A DNA stretch of 64,000 bases. Source: Brevundimonas sp. GTDB lineage: Bacteria; Pseudomonadota; Alphaproteobacteria; Caulobacterales; Caulobacteraceae. A program made the position numbers and the translations under genes. Numbering within the stretch: the first letter of the stretch is position 1; the number at the start of each line of letters is the position of its first letter. The notes under the pieces are model-generated. The model was given only the letters and a program-made list of their open reading frames with translations, was not told the origin of the DNA and did no database searches. The stretch lies in NCBI GenBank assembly GCA_003248965.1, contig QFQU01000010.1:124001-188000 (forward strand). Direction: 5' to 3'. Of the stretch, positions 50,181-59,429 are shown piece by piece.

Positions 50181-52030
50181 AACTCGCCGGGAAGCGAGAA
50201 TCCCGGGACAATGCTCTGATGGCGGACGACGGCGGCGCAAAGACCCTGAACGCATTCCTGGGCGTGGCCCGCTCGCTGTCCGGTCGTGCCTGGGCGCAGC
50301 GTCCGGCCGACGCCGCGACGATCCGCGCCCATATGCAGACGCTGGGTCTGGAAGAACCGCTGGCGCGGGCGCTGGCCGCACGCGGGGTTGGGGCGGACCA
50401 GGGGGCGGATTTCCTGAGGCCGACCCTGCGCGCCCTGTTCCCCGACCCGTCCAGCTTCATGGACATGGACCGCGCCGCCGAAGCCATTCTGGACGCGCTT
50501 CAGGCCGGGGCGTCGATCCATGTCTTCGCCGACTATGACGTGGACGGGGCTTCCAGCGCGGCGCTGCTGGTGCGCTGGTTCCGCGCCATGGGGACAGAAC
50601 TGCCCATCTATGTGCCCGACCGGCTGACCGAAGGCTATGGCCCCAGCGCAAGGGCTTTCGATACGCTGAAAGCAAGCGGCGCCGATCTGGTCTTGACGGT
50701 GGATTGCGGCGCGGCGGCCAACGAAGCCCTGGCCCACGCCGCCGCCATCGATCTGAACGTGGTCGTCATCGACCACCACCTGATGCGCGCCGAGCCGCCC
50801 AAGGCCCTGGCCGTCGTCAATCCGAACAGACCCGGCTGCAATTCCGGTCAGGGCAATCTGGCGGCGGCGGGCGTGGTGTTCGTGCTTCTGGCGGCCCTGA
50901 ACCGCGAAGGGCGTCGGCGCGGCCTGTTCGCGGATCGGCCAGAGCCTGACATTCGCCAATGGCTGGATCTGGCGGCCCTGGGCGCCATCTGCGACGTGAC
51001 GGGGCTGACCGGCTTCAACCGCGCCCTGACCGGCCTGGGCCTGAAGGTCATGAGCGACTGGAAGAACCCCGGCCTGCGAGCCCTTCTGGCCGCAGCCGGG
51101 GGCGAGGTCGGTCCGGCCAAGAGCCATCACGCCGGTTTTATCCTGGGGCCGCGCATCAACGCGGGCGGGCGCATCGGCCGCTCGGACCTGGGCGCGCGCC
51201 TTCTGTCCACCGACGACCCGGCAGAGGCCGAGGCTCTGGCGCTTGAACTGGACGGCCTGAACCTGTCGCGCCGCGAGGTCGAACGCGCCGTCGCCGAATC
51301 CGCCGTCCGCAAGGTCGAGGCGACGGGCGCTCATGCCGACGATTCGGCCGTCGTGGTGGTCGCCGGCGAGGACTGGCATCCGGGCGTCGTCGGCATCGTG
51401 GCCGGACGTCTGCGCGAACGCTGGCGCAAGCCTGTCGTAGTCATCGGCGTCGATCCCGTGACGGGTCTGGGCAAGGGCTCGGGGCGGTCTCAACCCGGCA
51501 TGAACCTGGGCCGTGCGGTCCAGGCCGCCTGGGAGGCCGAGGTGCTGCTGGCCGGCGGCGGACACGCCATGGCGGCGGGCCTGACGGTGGAGGCGAAGCG
51601 GATTCCCGAGCTGACCGCCTTCCTGAACGGCCGCCTGGCCGACGAGCGCGCGCAGGCCGTGGCCCTGGACGCGTTGGAGATCGACGCCTTGATCGACCCC
51701 GCAGCGGCGACCCGCGCCCTTTTCGACGCGTTCGAACAGTTGGCCCCCTTCGGCCCCGCCAATCCCGAACCGGTGTTCGCCCTATCGGGCGTCCAGGCGA
51801 GAGAGCCCGTGCAGATGAACGGCGGCCATGTCCGTTGTCGTCTGGTCGGGCCGGACGGCGCTTCGGTGCGGGCCATCGCCTGGCGCTGCGCGGACCTGCC
51901 TGGCGGTCAGGCCCTGCTGTCGGGGCAGGGCGGGCTGAACGTCGCCGGCCGACTGAAGGCCGACGACTGGAACGGGCGTCGCGGCGTCCAGTTCGAGATC
52001 GAGGACGTCGCCGATCCGCGCATGGTCTGA
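50177..52030 (+). CDS. recJ: Single-strand-specific DNA exonuclease RecJ
   Basis: RecJ degrades single-stranded DNA 5' to 3' in RecF-pathway recombination and mismatch repair. The 617-residue protein has the DHH-family metal motifs: FADYDVDGASS, DCGAAANEA, the DHH in VVIDHHLM, and the DHHA1-type GRSQPGMN and GGGHAMAAG region, then an OB fold. ATG 50177 overlaps the lipoprotein stop; ATG 50219 would remove 14 residues. No LexA box is seen upstream. Confidence 0.96.
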   Translation: MKLAGKRESRDNALMADDGGAKTLNAFLGVARSLSGRAWAQRPADAATIRAHMQTLGLEEPLARALAARGVGADQGADFLRPTLRALFPDPSSFMDMDRAAEAILDALQAGASIHVFADYDVDGASSAALLVRWFRAMGTELPIYVPDRLTEGYGPSARAFDTLKASGADLVLTVDCGAAANEALAHAAAIDLNVVVIDHHLMRAEPPKALAVVNPNRPGCNSGQGNLAAAGVVFVLLAALNREGRRRGLFADRPEPDIRQWLDLAALGAICDVTGLTGFNRALTGLGLKVMSDWKNPGLRALLAAAGGEVGPAKSHHAGFILGPRINAGGRIGRSDLGARLLSTDDPAEAEALALELDGLNLSRREVERAVAESAVRKVEATGAHADDSAVVVVAGEDWHPGVVGIVAGRLRERWRKPVVVIGVDPVTGLGKGSGRSQPGMNLGRAVQAAWEAEVLLAGGGHAMAAGLTVEAKRIPELTAFLNGRLADERAQAVALDALEIDALIDPAAATRALFDAFEQLAPFGPANPEPVFALSGVQAREPVQMNGGHVRCRLVGPDGASVRAIAWRCADLPGGQALLSGQGGLNVAGRLKADDWNGRRGVQFEIEDVADPRMV

Positions 52031-52079
52031 GCGCCCGCGCCGCGATCCGTTCCCGGTCGAAAAAACTCCAAATCGCAGC

Positions 52080-52108
52080 TTGCGCCCCCGAAAGGGCACG
52101 GCTATATC
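52080..52108 (+). promoter_or_regulatory. Promoter of tRNA-Glu
   Basis: TTGCGC (52080-52085) and TATATC (52103-52108) are 17 bases apart, with the tRNA 5' end 20 bases further. The spacing fits a housekeeping promoter. Confidence 0.5.
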
Positions 52109-52127
52109 GCCGGCTCTCCCGCGCAGC

Positions 52128-52202
52128 GGTCCCTTCGTCTATCGGTTAGGACGTCAGGTTTTCAACCTGAAAAGAGGGGTTCGATTCCCCTAGGGACTGC
52201 CA
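52128..52202 (+). tRNA. tRNA-Glu (anticodon TTC)
   Basis: A 75-base cloverleaf including encoded CCA. Acceptor GGTCCCT pairs with AGGGACT (top pair G-U), the anticodon stem TCAGG/CCTGA closes the loop TTTTCAA with TTC, and the T arm GGGG-TTCGATT-CCCC is standard. Confidence 0.96.
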
Positions 52203-52391
52203 GCGCCGGAGGGTTTCAGGTCGCGCCGCCCGGCCCCTGACCGTTTTCCTCCCATTCCTGTCATATCGCCAGTCTGGTTGTCCCGTCGTCGCGTTTTGCG
52301 CGATCTGTCCCGATTTGGCGCAATTCTCCTTTCCATAATTTCGCGGAACAGTGTTAAACATACCTGCGAGTCCGTGGAGGAGCGGGCGGGG

Positions 52392-52934
52392 GTGCTTGTG
52401 TTGTCAGACTATTCGATAGAGGCGGTCGAAACCGTCCACGTCGTCGGACGAGTGAAGTGGTTCGATCCGACAAAGGGCTATGGCTTCATCGTCCCGGACG
52501 ATCCGACCTTGACCGAATTGCGCGACGTGCTTCTGCACATTTCCAGCCTGCGCGACACCGGCCGCGAGACGGCGGACGAGGGCGCGCCCATCACCTGCCG
52601 CTGCGTCAAGCGCCCGAAGGGATGGCAGGCCATCGAGATTCTGGATCTGGGGCAGGGGGAGGGCGCTGGTCCCTCCAGTCGGTCAGAGGCCGTGTCCGCC
52701 CGACCGGCGTTCGACGACGACGTCCTGTTGGAACCGGCCATGGTCAAATGGTTCAATCGCGCCAAGGGCTACGGATTCGTCGTGCGTGACGGCCAGGCCG
52801 GGGATATCTTCGTCCATATCGAAACCCTGCGACGCTGCGGTCTGGACGACCTCCTGCCCGGCGACCCGGTACGGGTTCGGTTCGCCAGCGGTCCCAAGGG
52901 GCTGGTGGTGGCGGATATCAGAACGGGCGGCTGA
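52392..52934 (+). CDS. Two-domain cold-shock protein
   Basis: A 180-residue protein with two cold-shock domains. The first begins GRVKWFDPTKGYGFIVPDD, the second MVKWFNRAKGYGFVVRDG; both keep the RNP1-like KGYGF and an RNP2-like VLLHIS or IFVHIE. Such tandem proteins bind RNA or single-stranded DNA and occur in Caulobacterales. GTG 52392 is chosen because GGAGGAG lies 9 bases before it; GTG 52398 and TTG 52401 follow closely. The DUF192 gene follows 24 bases later. Confidence 0.88.
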   Translation: MLVLSDYSIEAVETVHVVGRVKWFDPTKGYGFIVPDDPTLTELRDVLLHISSLRDTGRETADEGAPITCRCVKRPKGWQAIEILDLGQGEGAGPSSRSEAVSARPAFDDDVLLEPAMVKWFNRAKGYGFVVRDGQAGDIFVHIETLRRCGLDDLLPGDPVRVRFASGPKGLVVADIRTGG

Positions 52935-52958
52935 AGGGCCCGCCCCAGGGAGGGGCGC

Positions 52959-53438
52959 ATGACCCGCGCGACACGACGTTTTGTTCTGGCCTGTATGACC
53001 GCATTGACCTTGGCGGGCTGCGCGGCCAAGGCGCCCGTGGGGCCCGACGGTCAGCCGCTGGAACGCCTGGCCATCGTCACCGCCTCTGGCGAGCACGCCT
53101 TCTGGGTCGAGATCGCGGACGAGGAGCTCGAGCGTCAGCGCGGCCTGATGTTCAGACCGCCCCTGGCCGACGACCGGGGCATGCTGTTCCAGTGGCCCGG
53201 GGAACCCGCCAGCGAAAAGAGCTTCTGGATGCGCAATACGCCCAGTTCGCTCGACATTCTCTATATCGATCCCCAGGGCCGGATCGTTTCCATCGCCAGC
53301 CACGCCACGCCTTTTTCGGAAACGCCTATTCCCTCCAACGGGGCGGCGAACGGCGTGTTGGAACTTCGCGCGGGCATGGCCGATCAGATCGGCGCCAAGC
53401 CGGGCGATCGGGTTCTGCATCATTATTTCAAGCCTTGA
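52959..53438 (+). CDS. DUF192 exported protein
   Basis: A 159-residue predicted lipoprotein (LAGC, Cys21) with one DUF192 domain: AFWVEIADEELERQRGLMFR, the FWMRNTPSSLDILYI core and the final VLHHYFKP. Function unknown; this domain is common in environmental bacteria. A GGGAGGGG ribosome site precedes ATG 52959. It lies just after the cold-shock gene, an order seen in Caulobacterales. Confidence 0.9.
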   Translation: MTRATRRFVLACMTALTLAGCAAKAPVGPDGQPLERLAIVTASGEHAFWVEIADEELERQRGLMFRPPLADDRGMLFQWPGEPASEKSFWMRNTPSSLDILYIDPQGRIVSIASHATPFSETPIPSNGAANGVLELRAGMADQIGAKPGDRVLHHYFKP

Positions 53439-53483
53439 TTGCGGATCGCGGCTCGAAGTGGCAAGAGAGCGCTCCGTTCGGTC

Positions 53484-53560
<77 letters not shown>

Positions 53561-53637
53561 ATGGACGGCCGCTGGATTCCGTGTCCCGCGCGCGTTATGG
53601 CAGGTCCGCAGACCTGAGGATTGCTAAGGATTTCGCC

Positions 53638-53943
53638 ATGCTCGCCCGCATCTACCGCCCGGCCAAGACCGCGATGCAGTCAGGCAAGGCTAAGAGCCGC
53701 GACTGGCGCCTGGAGTTCGAACCGGCCTCGGCCCGGACCCTCGATCCCCTGATGGGCTGGACCAGTTCCACGGACATGAACGGCCAGGTCCGCCTGTCCT
53801 TCGAAACCAAGGAAGAGGCGGTCGCCTACGCCGAACGTCACGGCATTCCTTTCCGCCTGCATGAGCCGAACGAGCCGCCGCTCATCATCAAGGCCTACGC
53901 CGACAACTTCGCCACCAACCGCAAGCAACCCTGGACGCACTGA
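53638..53943 (+). CDS. Complex I accessory subunit, NDUFS4-like
   Basis: A 101-residue protein of the ETC complex I subunit conserved region family, the bacterial counterpart of NDUFS4 (18 kDa). It starts MLARIYRPAKTAMQSGKA and has WRLEFEPAS, DPLMGWTSSTDM and VRLSFETKEEAVAYAERHGI in family order. ATG 53638 is the family start; the open frame upstream is not conserved-looking. The gene sits between tRNA-Pro and tRNA-Arg. Confidence 0.93.
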   Translation: MLARIYRPAKTAMQSGKAKSRDWRLEFEPASARTLDPLMGWTSSTDMNGQVRLSFETKEEAVAYAERHGIPFRLHEPNEPPLIIKAYADNFATNRKQPWTH

Positions 53944-53955
53944 CCGGCGATCACG

Positions 53956-54032
53956 GCGCCCTTAGCTCAACCGGATAGAGCACCCGCCTTCTAAGCGGGA
54001 TGTTGCAGGTTCGAGTCCTGCAGGGCGCGCCA
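53956..54032 (+). tRNA. tRNA-Arg (anticodon TCT)
   Basis: A 77-base cloverleaf with encoded CCA. Acceptor GCGCCCT pairs with AGGGCGC, anticodon stem CCCGC/GCGGG closes the loop CTTCTAA with TCT, T arm GCAGG-TTCGAGT-CCTGC. Confidence 0.96.
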
Positions 54033-54062
54033 GATTTCATGACGCTCGGCCCCGGAGGTTCG

Positions 54063-55013
54063 ATGTCATCCCCCCACGGCCTCTATAGGATCGCCGCCCT
54101 CTATCGGTTCGCCGCCGTGGCGGATTGCGAGGCGGTCAGAGCGCGGCTTCAGGCGCTGTGCGAGGCGGGAGAGGTGAGGGGCACCCTGCTGGTGGCGCGC
54201 GAGGGCCTGAACGGCACCATCGCAGGTCCGCAGGCCGGCATCGACGCGGTCGTAGCCGCCATCCGAGCCATGCCGGGCTTCGATGCGCTTGAGGTCAAAT
54301 ACGCCTGGGCGGACGCGCCGCCGTTCCTGAGGCTCAAGGTCCGCGTCAAGGCGGAGATCGTCACCATGGGCCAGCCGAATCTGGACCCGGCGACCAACGC
54401 CGGCGCCTATGTCTCGCCGGCCGATTGGAACGCCCTGATCGCCGATCCCGAAACCCTGGTGATCGATACGCGCAACACCTACGAGGGCCGGATCGGCGCT
54501 TTCGAAGGGGCGGTGCAGCCCGACACCGACAGTTTCCGCGACTTTCCCGACTGGTTCCGCACCGAAGGCCAGGCTCTGTTGGATGCTCGCCGACCGAAAC
54601 GCGTCGCCATGTACTGCACGGGCGGCATCCGCTGCGAAAAATCGACGGCCTTTCTGAAAGCCGAAGGAATCGAGGCCGTTTACCATCTTCAGGGCGGCAT
54701 CTTGAACTATCTTGAGACAGTGGATGAAGCCGACAGCCTATGGCGCGGCGAATGTTTCGTTTTCGATGAACGCGTGTCGGTCGGCCATGGCCTGAAACAA
54801 GGCAATCATAGCCTGTGCCGGGCCTGTCGCATGCCGACCGACGCCGCAGGTCGAGCGTCTGCGCATTACGTCGAAGGCGTCAGCTGCGATCACTGCTGGT
54901 CGGCGCGCGACGCCGAACAACGCGAACGCTACGCCGAACGTCAGCGCCAGGTCGAAATCGCGCGCCAACGCGGTCTCACTCACATCGGCGTACGGCAGGG
55001 CGACGATAGCTAG
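54063..55013 (+). CDS. trhO: tRNA U34 hydroxylase TrhO (rhodanese family)
   Basis: It makes 5-hydroxyuridine at the wobble base of some tRNAs, using oxygen. The 316-residue protein has an N-terminal domain (LLVAREGLNGTIAGP), a rhodanese domain with the active-site Cys in YCTGGIRCEK, and a C-terminal Cys-rich region (CRACRMPTD, CDHCW). ATG 54063 has GGAGG 4 bases before it. It starts 30 bases after tRNA-Arg, so may be read from the tRNA transcript. Confidence 0.93.
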   Translation: MSSPHGLYRIAALYRFAAVADCEAVRARLQALCEAGEVRGTLLVAREGLNGTIAGPQAGIDAVVAAIRAMPGFDALEVKYAWADAPPFLRLKVRVKAEIVTMGQPNLDPATNAGAYVSPADWNALIADPETLVIDTRNTYEGRIGAFEGAVQPDTDSFRDFPDWFRTEGQALLDARRPKRVAMYCTGGIRCEKSTAFLKAEGIEAVYHLQGGILNYLETVDEADSLWRGECFVFDERVSVGHGLKQGNHSLCRACRMPTDAAGRASAHYVEGVSCDHCWSARDAEQRERYAERQRQVEIARQRGLTHIGVRQGDDS

Positions 55014-55073
55014 GGCTACAACGGCTCCAATATCTATCGTCTAAGATATATTATGCGAAATAACATGCCGCCC

Positions 55074-55910
55074 TCATTGAGGCGGATACTGAATCCATAA
55101 CTCTCTCAATGCCTTCGGCAGGATTTCCGGCAGGTCTTCCGAGATCAGACCTGGACCGAACACCGATGCGGCTGCGCTGTGCAGCCATACGGCGGCGCTG
55201 GCGGCGTCGAAGCTGGACATGCGTTCGGCGATCAGCCCGCCGATCATGCCGGCCAGGACGTCGCCGGTTCCGGCGGTGGCCAGCCATGGCGAACCGTTGA
55301 TGTTGCGGCGGGCGCGACCGTCCGGCGATGCGACGATGGTCTGGGCGCCTTTCAGCACGACCACGGCCTGAGCGCGTCGAGCAGCCTCCATGGCGGCCTT
55401 TTCGCGGCCCTGGTTCAGCAATCCGGGAAACAGCCGCTCGAACTCGCCTTCATGAGGCGTCAGGACGTCGTCGCGGTCCACAAGGGCGAACAACTCAGCG
55501 GCGCGACCCTTGAACATCGTCAGGGCGTCGGCGTCGATCACCAGCACGGCGCCGCTCATAGCTACGGCCTGAAGATTGGCGACCGTGGCGTCGTCCAAGC
55601 CCGCCGCCGGTCCGATGACGACGGCGTCCGCCATCTCGACCTCGCGGCCCAGAGCGTCGGCCGAGGCGAACGGCGTCAGCATGACGGCCTCGATCGCCGG
55701 CGCGATGACCGAGACCGCGTCCGGCGGACACAGAATACGCACCACGCCCGCGCCGATGCGCAGGCCCGCGCGCGCCGCCAGCCGCGCCGCACCCGTCTGA
55801 TGCGCCTTGCCCGACACCACCACCAACCGACCGCGCGCATGCTTGTGCGTGTCAGGCCCCGGCCAGGGCAGAAAATTGCGCCACAGCGCCGGATCGTTGG
55901 TTTCAATCAT
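55074..55910 (-). CDS. nnrD: ADP-dependent NAD(P)H-hydrate dehydratase
   Basis: It repairs hydrated NAD(P)H. The 278-residue ribokinase-fold protein has GRLVVVSGKAHQTGAA, LTPHEGEFERLFP and the anion-hole loop NGSPWLATAGTGDVLAG. It is the dehydratase domain alone; the epimerase domain often fused at the N-terminus is absent here. It is divergent from glnB, with 114 bases between the starts. Confidence 0.93.
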   Translation of the reverse strand: MIETNDPALWRNFLPWPGPDTHKHARGRLVVVSGKAHQTGAARLAARAGLRIGAGVVRILCPPDAVSVIAPAIEAVMLTPFASADALGREVEMADAVVIGPAAGLDDATVANLQAVAMSGAVLVIDADALTMFKGRAAELFALVDRDDVLTPHEGEFERLFPGLLNQGREKAAMEAARRAQAVVVLKGAQTIVASPDGRARRNINGSPWLATAGTGDVLAGMIGGLIAERMSSFDAASAAVWLHSAAASVFGPGLISEDLPEILPKALRELWIQYPPQ

Positions 55911-56024
55911 CAGAGCCCCGACAATCCGTGTTTCTTCTGCGAAAACTGCTTGCTTTCAGCGGCCTTGCCGTGTCCCATTCCCGCCCGAGCGCCGCTATTT
56001 TCCGTGCGCCGCTCAGGGGTCGCC

Positions 56025-56363
56025 ATGAAGAAAATCGAAGCCATCATCAAGCCTTTCAAGCTGGATGACGTCAAGGAAGCGCTCCAGGACGTGGGCGTGC
56101 AAGGCATGACGGTGCTGGAGGCCAAGGGATATGGCCGCCAGAAAGGTCATTCGGAACTGTATCGCGGGGCCGAATACGTCATCGACTTCCTGCCCAAGAT
56201 CAAGATCGAGGTCGTCGTCGCCAACGACCTCGCGCCCGCCGTCGTCGAGGCCATCCAGACCTCGGCGCGCACCGGCAAGATCGGCGACGGCAAGATCTTC
56301 GTCTCCGACGTGGCCGATGTGATCCGCATCCGCACCGGCGAGACCGGAGCCCAGGCCGTCTGA
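56025..56363 (+). CDS. glnB: Nitrogen regulatory protein PII
   Basis: PII senses 2-oxoglutarate, ATP and ADP and controls glutamine synthetase through its adenylyltransferase. The 112-residue protein is close to E. coli GlnB, with the T-loop uridylylation Tyr51 in LYRGAEYVIDF, TGKIGDGKIFV and IRIRTGE. ATG 56025 gives the standard MKKIEAIIKPFKLDDV. glnA follows 85 bases downstream. Confidence 0.97.
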   Translation: MKKIEAIIKPFKLDDVKEALQDVGVQGMTVLEAKGYGRQKGHSELYRGAEYVIDFLPKIKIEVVVANDLAPAVVEAIQTSARTGKIGDGKIFVSDVADVIRIRTGETGAQAV

Positions 56364-56448
56364 TCACGACTACCCCTCCCCTGGCCCTCGGCCCCCGGGT
56401 CGTCGGTCGGGTTCCTCCCCAAAACGACCAAGAACAGGACCCACGAGA

Positions 56449-57855
56449 ATGAGCGCCAGCAAGATCCTTAAAGAGATCAAGGAGAACGATGTCGAATACG
56501 TCGACATCCGCTTCACCGACACGCGCGGCAAGCTGCAGCATGTCACCTTCGACATCGACCTGGTCGACGAAGACTTCCTGAACGAAGGCACGATGTTCGA
56601 CGGTTCGTCGATCGCCGGCTGGAAGGCCATCAACGAGTCCGACATGCTGCTGAAGCCGGACCTGACCACGGCCTACATCGACCCCTTCTATCAGCAGAAG
56701 ACGATGTTCCTGTTCTGCGACGTGCTGAACCCCGACACCAACGAACCCTATAACCGCGACAGCCGCTCTATGGCCAAGAAGGCCTTGGCCTATGTCCAGT
56801 CGTCGGGCGTGGGCGATCAGGTCTATTTCGGCCCTGAAGCCGAGTTCTTCATCTTCGACGATGTGCGCTGGTCGACCCAACCGCACGACACCGGCTACGC
56901 TTTCGATTCGACGGAACTGCCCGCCAACACGGGCTCGGAATACTCCGAAGGCAACATGGGCCACCGCCCTGGACCGAAGGGCGGCTATTTCCCGGTCAAT
57001 CCGGTCGACAGCGGCCAGGACCTGCGCGGCGAGATGCTGGCGGTCATGCGCGACCTGGGCCTGCAGCCCGAAAAGCACCACCACGAGGTGGCGCCGGCCC
57101 AACACGAACTGGGTCTGAAGTTCTCGGACCTGCTGACCATGGCCGACCGGCTTCAGCTCTACAAATACGTCATCCACAACGTCGCCGCCGCCTATGGCAA
57201 GACCGCGACCTTCATGGCCAAGCCCATGTTCGGCGACAACGGCTCGGGCATGCACGTGCACCAGTCGATCTGGCGCGACGGCAAGCCCCTGTTCGCAGGC
57301 GACAAATACGCCGGCCTGTCGCAGGAGTGTCTGTGGTACATCGGCGGCATCATCAAGCACGCCAAGGCCATCAACGCCTTCTCCAACTCGACCACCAACA
57401 GCTACAAGCGTCTGGTGCCGGGCTATGAGGCGCCGGTGAAACTGGCTTATTCGGCGCGCAACCGTTCGGCCTCGATCCGCATCCCGCACGTGTCGTCGCC
57501 CAAGGCCAAGCGTCTGGAAGCCCGCTTCCCCGATCCGATGGGCAACCCCTATCTGACGTTCGTGGCCCTGCTGATGGCGGGTCTGGACGGCATCGAGAAC
57601 CGCATCGATCCGGGCGCGCCCGCCGACAAGAACCTCTACGACCTGCCGCCGGAAGAGCGCGGTTCCATCCCCGAGGTCTGCGGCTCGCTGAAGGAAGCGC
57701 TGGAGAGCCTCGACAAGGACCGCGCCTTCCTCAAGAAGGGCGGCGTCATGGACGACGACTTCATCGACGCCTACATCGCGCTGAAGGAAGAAGAAGTCGC
57801 TCGCCTGCAGCTGCATCCGCACCCGGTCGAGTTCGACATGTACTATAGCTGCTGA
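56449..57855 (+). CDS. glnA: Type I glutamine synthetase
   Basis: It makes glutamine from glutamate and ammonia. The 468-residue protein has FDGSSIAGW, GPEAEFFIFD, the ATP-site segment KPMFGDNGSGMHVHQS, NRSASIRIP and the adenylylation site Tyr in NLYDLPPEE (near 397), so it is of the adenylylated GSI-beta type. ATG 56449 follows a short Pro/Gly-rich spacer after glnB; cotranscription is the usual state. A strong terminator follows. Confidence 0.98.
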   Translation: MSASKILKEIKENDVEYVDIRFTDTRGKLQHVTFDIDLVDEDFLNEGTMFDGSSIAGWKAINESDMLLKPDLTTAYIDPFYQQKTMFLFCDVLNPDTNEPYNRDSRSMAKKALAYVQSSGVGDQVYFGPEAEFFIFDDVRWSTQPHDTGYAFDSTELPANTGSEYSEGNMGHRPGPKGGYFPVNPVDSGQDLRGEMLAVMRDLGLQPEKHHHEVAPAQHELGLKFSDLLTMADRLQLYKYVIHNVAAAYGKTATFMAKPMFGDNGSGMHVHQSIWRDGKPLFAGDKYAGLSQECLWYIGGIIKHAKAINAFSNSTTNSYKRLVPGYEAPVKLAYSARNRSASIRIPHVSSPKAKRLEARFPDPMGNPYLTFVALLMAGLDGIENRIDPGAPADKNLYDLPPEERGSIPEVCGSLKEALESLDKDRAFLKKGGVMDDDFIDAYIALKEEEVARLQLHPHPVEFDMYYSC

Positions 57856-57879
57856 TCCTCGGATCAGGTTGAAAAGCGA

Positions 57880-57910
57880 AAGGCCGGACGAGCGATCGTC
57901 CGGCCTTTTT
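57880..57910 (+). terminator. Rho-independent terminator after glnA
   Basis: A perfect 12-bp stem (57880-57891 with 57896-57907) with GCGA loop and a TTTTT run. It also lies between the convergent ends of glnA and tatC. Confidence 0.9.
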
Positions 57911-57961
57911 GCTGCTTCATGGAATATCGAAACCCGTCAGGCGCAGGCTTCGGCAGTCGTT

Positions 57962-58849
57962 TCAGGCGACTTCGGCTTCCAAGGCGTCGGTCTTCTTGCG
58001 GCGCAGTTCGATGATGCGCACGCACCAGATCGAGACCTCGTAGAGCAGCACCATGGGCAGGGCCAGCATCAACTGGCTGATGGGATCGGGCGGGGTCACG
58101 ACGGCGGCGACCACGACCACGGCGACGATGGCGTAGCGCCGGCTCTGAGCCATCAGCTTGGAGTTGATCAGGCCGGCCAGACCCAGGAGCGTCATAACGA
58201 CCGGCAGTTGGAAACACAGGCCGAAGGCCAGAATCAGCGCCGTCACCAGGTTCAGATAGTCCGACACCTTGGGCAGCAGTTCGGCCGCAACCCCCTCCCC
58301 GATGATCTGCTGGCTCAGTGAGAACCACATCACGAAGGGCAGCATGACGTAATAGACCAGGGCCGCGCCTAGGACGAACAGCACCGGCGCGGCGATCAGG
58401 AACGGCAGGAAGGCGCCGCGCTCGTTGCGATACAGGCCGGGCGCGACGAAGCGGTACAACTGCCAGGCCAGGACCGGAAAGGCCACGATCACGGCGCCCA
58501 GCCCCGCCAGCTTCATCTTGGTGAACAGGATTTCCAGCGGCGCAGTATAGATGAGCTTGACCGTATTGTGGTCGACGTCCGGCACGGGGATCAGCCCCGC
58601 CGTCCCCAGGATCAGGTTGAACGGTGACACATGGCCGTGCGGCCCCACCGTCTGGTGGAAGGCGGCGGACACCACATAGGGCTTCACCAGAAACAGATAC
58701 AGCGTCTCGGAAAAGGCGAAACAGCCGATGAAGGCGATGATGAAGGCGATGACGCAGATCAGCAGCCGCGACCGCAGCTCGATCAGATGATCCATCAAGG
58801 GCGCGCGCGACGCTTCGATCTCGGCCTCGTCACGATCAAAGGAGGTCAA
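57962..58849 (-). CDS. tatC: Twin-arginine translocase subunit TatC
   Basis: TatC recognises twin-arginine signals. The 295-residue protein has six spans, the cytoplasmic N-terminus with PLMDHLIELRSRL, FTKMKLAGL, and the periplasmic-facing Glu in YRNERGAFLPF. Its start overlaps tatB by ATGA. A C-terminal tail ends KKTDALEAEVA. Confidence 0.96.
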   Translation of the reverse strand: MTSFDRDEAEIEASRAPLMDHLIELRSRLLICVIAFIIAFIGCFAFSETLYLFLVKPYVVSAAFHQTVGPHGHVSPFNLILGTAGLIPVPDVDHNTVKLIYTAPLEILFTKMKLAGLGAVIVAFPVLAWQLYRFVAPGLYRNERGAFLPFLIAAPVLFVLGAALVYYVMLPFVMWFSLSQQIIGEGVAAELLPKVSDYLNLVTALILAFGLCFQLPVVMTLLGLAGLINSKLMAQSRRYAIVAVVVVAAVVTPPDPISQLMLALPMVLLYEVSIWCVRIIELRRKKTDALEAEVA

Positions 58850-59406
58850 AGCTCGGCGGCCTTCTTGCGCGTGACCTTGGGCTTGGCGGCCGGGGTCGTC
58901 TTGACGGCGGGTTTAGCCGCCGAGGTCTTGGCCTTTGCGGGCGTCTTGCGGGCCGCGGGCTTGGCGTCTGTGGTCTTGGGCGACGCCCGTTTCGCTTTGG
59001 GCTTGGCGACCGCCGCCGGCTCAGGCGTCGCGGTATCGGGCCATTCCGGCGCCGCTGGCGTCATGACCGGCTCGGGCAAGGCGGCCGGATCGACCGATGA
59101 GGTCGTGGGTCCGGTCAGACCGGCGTTGATCTCCTTGAAGGCCGCGTCGGCCTGGTGCCCGAGAGGGTACATCCCCTGCCCCGTCCGCAGCGCCTCGACC
59201 TCCTTGCGCAATTCGTCCAGTTCGGACTGACGCGCCATTTCGTCGAAACTGGCGCGGAACTCATTGGCCATCGCGCGCGCCTTGCCGACCATCTGGCCGA
59301 CACGACGCATCAGGATCGGCAAATCCTTTGGCCCCACCACAAGCAGGGCCACCAGGCCGATCACCAGAATTTCGAATCCCCCGACTCCGGGGCCGAGCCC
59401 GCCCAT
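58846..59406 (-). CDS. tatB: Tat translocase subunit TatB with long Lys/Ala-rich tail
   Basis: The first 90 residues are typical TatB: periplasmic GPGVGGFEILVIGLVALLVVGPKDLP, hinge and amphipathic helix (RRVGQMVGKARAMANEF). The remainder (about residues 125-186) is a low-complexity Ala/Lys/Pro/Thr tail resembling histone H1 or phasin-like segments. The total length, 186, is within the alphaproteobacterial range. It lies between tatA (23-base gap) and tatC (4-base overlap). Confidence 0.94.
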   Translation of the reverse strand: MGGLGPGVGGFEILVIGLVALLVVGPKDLPILMRRVGQMVGKARAMANEFRASFDEMARQSELDELRKEVEALRTGQGMYPLGHQADAAFKEINAGLTGPTTSSVDPAALPEPVMTPAAPEWPDTATPEPAAVAKPKAKRASPKTTDAKPAARKTPAKAKTSAAKPAVKTTPAAKPKVTRKKAAEL

Positions 59407-59429
59407 GCGGCAGCCCTTTCAGACGGCGG

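Noticed and set aside
52203..52391. Upstream extension of the cold-shock frame to 52278
   Set aside because: The extension has no cold-shock similarity, and a strong GGAGGAG site precedes the GTG at 52392. I see nothing else in this gap.
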